A stretch of DNA of 64,000 nucleotides from Marinobacter piscis (lineage in GTDB: Bacteria; Pseudomonadota; Gammaproteobacteria; Pseudomonadales; Oleiphilaceae): positions 1,054,001 to 1,118,000 of the forward strand of contig NZ_VCGX01000002.1 in NCBI RefSeq assembly GCF_007671655.1. Reading direction: 5' to 3'. The notes under the pieces were generated by a model that was not told where the DNA came from, did not search any database, and worked only from the letters and a program-made list of their open reading frames with translations. Positions 63,394 through 64,000 of this stretch are shown here, in pieces (within the stretch, counting starts at the first letter, position 1; each line of letters starts with the position of its first letter). The position numbers and the translations under genes are program-made.

Positions 63394-63735
63394 TCAGGTG
63401 CTAACCACCTGCAGTCCTATCACTGACAAAATCAGGCTGCTCAGGAAAAACATTCGCCAGAACGTAACCGGTTCATGGAACAGCACCACACCGGCCACTA
63501 CCGTGCCAATGGCGCCGATAGCGCCCCACACGGCATAGGCCGTACCCACGGGAATCGCTTTTTCGCCGCCCATCGCCTTGAACAGCAAAAACATGCTGAT
63601 GGCTACGCACACCCCAAACGAGGCCAGCCAAAGCCCCATCTGCTTACCGCTCGTTTGCTGGGCTTTGCCCAGGCTGATCGCAAAACCAGTCTCGAAAAGC
63701 CCGCCGATAATCAGCAAGAGCCAGTTAATACTCAT
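63394..63735 (-). CDS. SMR-family exporter (SugE/Gdx-like)
   Basis: A 113-residue inner-membrane protein with four helices: INWLLLIIGGLFETGFAISL (Glu14-type proton/substrate site), MGLWLASFGVCVAISMFLLF, IPVGTAYAVWGAIGAIGTVV and FWRMFFLSSLILSVIGLQVV. The GTAYAVWGAIGA signature and the Glu in helix 1 fit SugE/Gdx guanidinium exporters, though quaternary ammonium export cannot be excluded. ATG 63735 is chosen; an apparent extension to 63816 is read through repeat DNA. No guanidine riboswitch is visible upstream. Repeat copies flank the gene in inverted orientation. Confidence 0.88.
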   Translation of the reverse strand: MSINWLLLIIGGLFETGFAISLGKAQQTSGKQMGLWLASFGVCVAISMFLLFKAMGGEKAIPVGTAYAVWGAIGAIGTVVAGVVLFHEPVTFWRMFFLSSLILSVIGLQVVST

Positions 63736-63784
63736 AGTCAGACACTCACTTAGAAACAGGAACAGTACTTTGCCGGGATTGGGA

Positions 63785-63963
63785 GTGCCTGTCCATGGCT
63801 CACTCCTCCTGTCCATGGCTCACTCCTGGACAGGCATTCCCTACTAACTATGGACAGGCACTAAGCACTGATGGACGGGCACTAAGCACTGGATTCTCCC
63901 TACTGACTACGGACAGGCACTAAGTGCGTGCTAAGTGCCTGCCCTGGCTGAGTGCCTGTCCAC
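63785..63963. repeat. GTGCCTGTCCAC repeat cluster C, partly tandem
   Basis: GTGCCTGTCCAT at 63785, shortened CCTGTCCAT at 63808, reverse TGGACAGGCAT at 63827, then ATGGACAGGCAC 63850, ATGGACGGGCAC 63871 and ACGGACAGGCAC 63909, each followed by TAAG(C/T)(A/G)C-type sequence. GTGCCTGCCC at 63935 and GTGCCTGTCCAC at 63952 close the visible part. It may continue beyond the window. Confidence 0.85.
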
Positions 63964-64000
63964 CAACAAAACTTGCGATCCTGCCCAAACCCGACTACTG

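Noticed and set aside
62644..63963. Repeat clusters as a CRISPR array
   Set aside because: Units are 12 bases, occur in both orientations with irregular spacing, and no cas genes are present.
1..64000. Prophage or integrative element
   Set aside because: No integrase, structural phage gene, tRNA attachment site or conjugation gene is seen; only fragments and small cassettes are present.

Overview
The window looks like chromosome of a marine gammaproteobacterium close to Marinobacter. The basis is the gene content (polar-type flagellin locus with FlaG, MvaT-type silencer, exonuclease I, RfaH, MscS) and the feel of the proteins; no 16S or other marker is present. I saw no tRNA, rRNA, CRISPR array, cas gene or complete insertion sequence.

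Region 1 (1-7.3 kb) is flagellar. A PAS-GGDEF gene running off the left edge, fliS, fliD, flaG and one flagellin lie on the minus strand, and a second flagellin is divergent. The promoter boxes can be read: sigma-28 type in front of fliS, fliD and the minus-strand flagellin, and a sigma-54 type GG-N10-GC box in front of the plus-strand flagellin. Region 2 (7.3-15.3 kb) is mixed: a HigBA-like toxin-antitoxin pair, a ParD-like remnant with a perfect palindrome, a TPR-plus-methyltransferase protein, sbcB, a secreted protein, a receiver-CheX protein translationally coupled to a diguanylate cyclase, and mvaT.

Region 3 (15.4-58.9 kb) is one very large, almost entirely minus-strand surface-polysaccharide locus. 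Read in the direction of transcription it starts with cysQ, rfaH, a Wzi-like protein, an SLBB export protein, Wzz, Wzx and a sulfotransferase-like protein. It then runs through the PAPS-making genes cysD-cysN-cysC with an SLC13 permease, two TviB/WbpO-type dehydrogenases, a TviC/WbpP-type epimerase, glycosyltransferases, an asparagine-synthase-like amidotransferase and an EpsG-like polymerase. It ends with an initiating sugar-phosphate transferase, two UDP-glucose dehydrogenase paralogues, pgm, nagB and a WbpM-type dehydratase. An exact ops element (GGCGGTAGCGTG) sits in the first codons of the wzi-like gene, just downstream of rfaH, so RfaH probably controls the locus. The predicted product is an acidic, amidated and probably sulfated polysaccharide.

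The locus is scarred by accessory insertions and decay: an AIPR-family protein next to a pentapeptide-repeat membrane protein, with a decayed second copy of the latter; an orphan toxin-antitoxin-like pair; a shortened FRG-domain protein; a stray permease fragment; an IS30 fragment; and an out-of-frame pgi/galU deletion scar between the two ugd genes.

Region 4 (59-64 kb, plus strand apart from the SMR exporter) holds a second beta-CASP metallo-hydrolase, an MscS channel, a small secreted protein and an SMR exporter. It is also dense in a short repeat, GTGGACAGGCAC / GTGCCTGTCCAC. The same repeat forms a direct array inside cysQ with every spacing a multiple of three, so it is translated as Gly-Gln-Ala repeats inside an otherwise normal enzyme. 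I consider this the most unusual signal in the window, followed by the AIPR/pentapeptide pair and the rfaH-ops arrangement.
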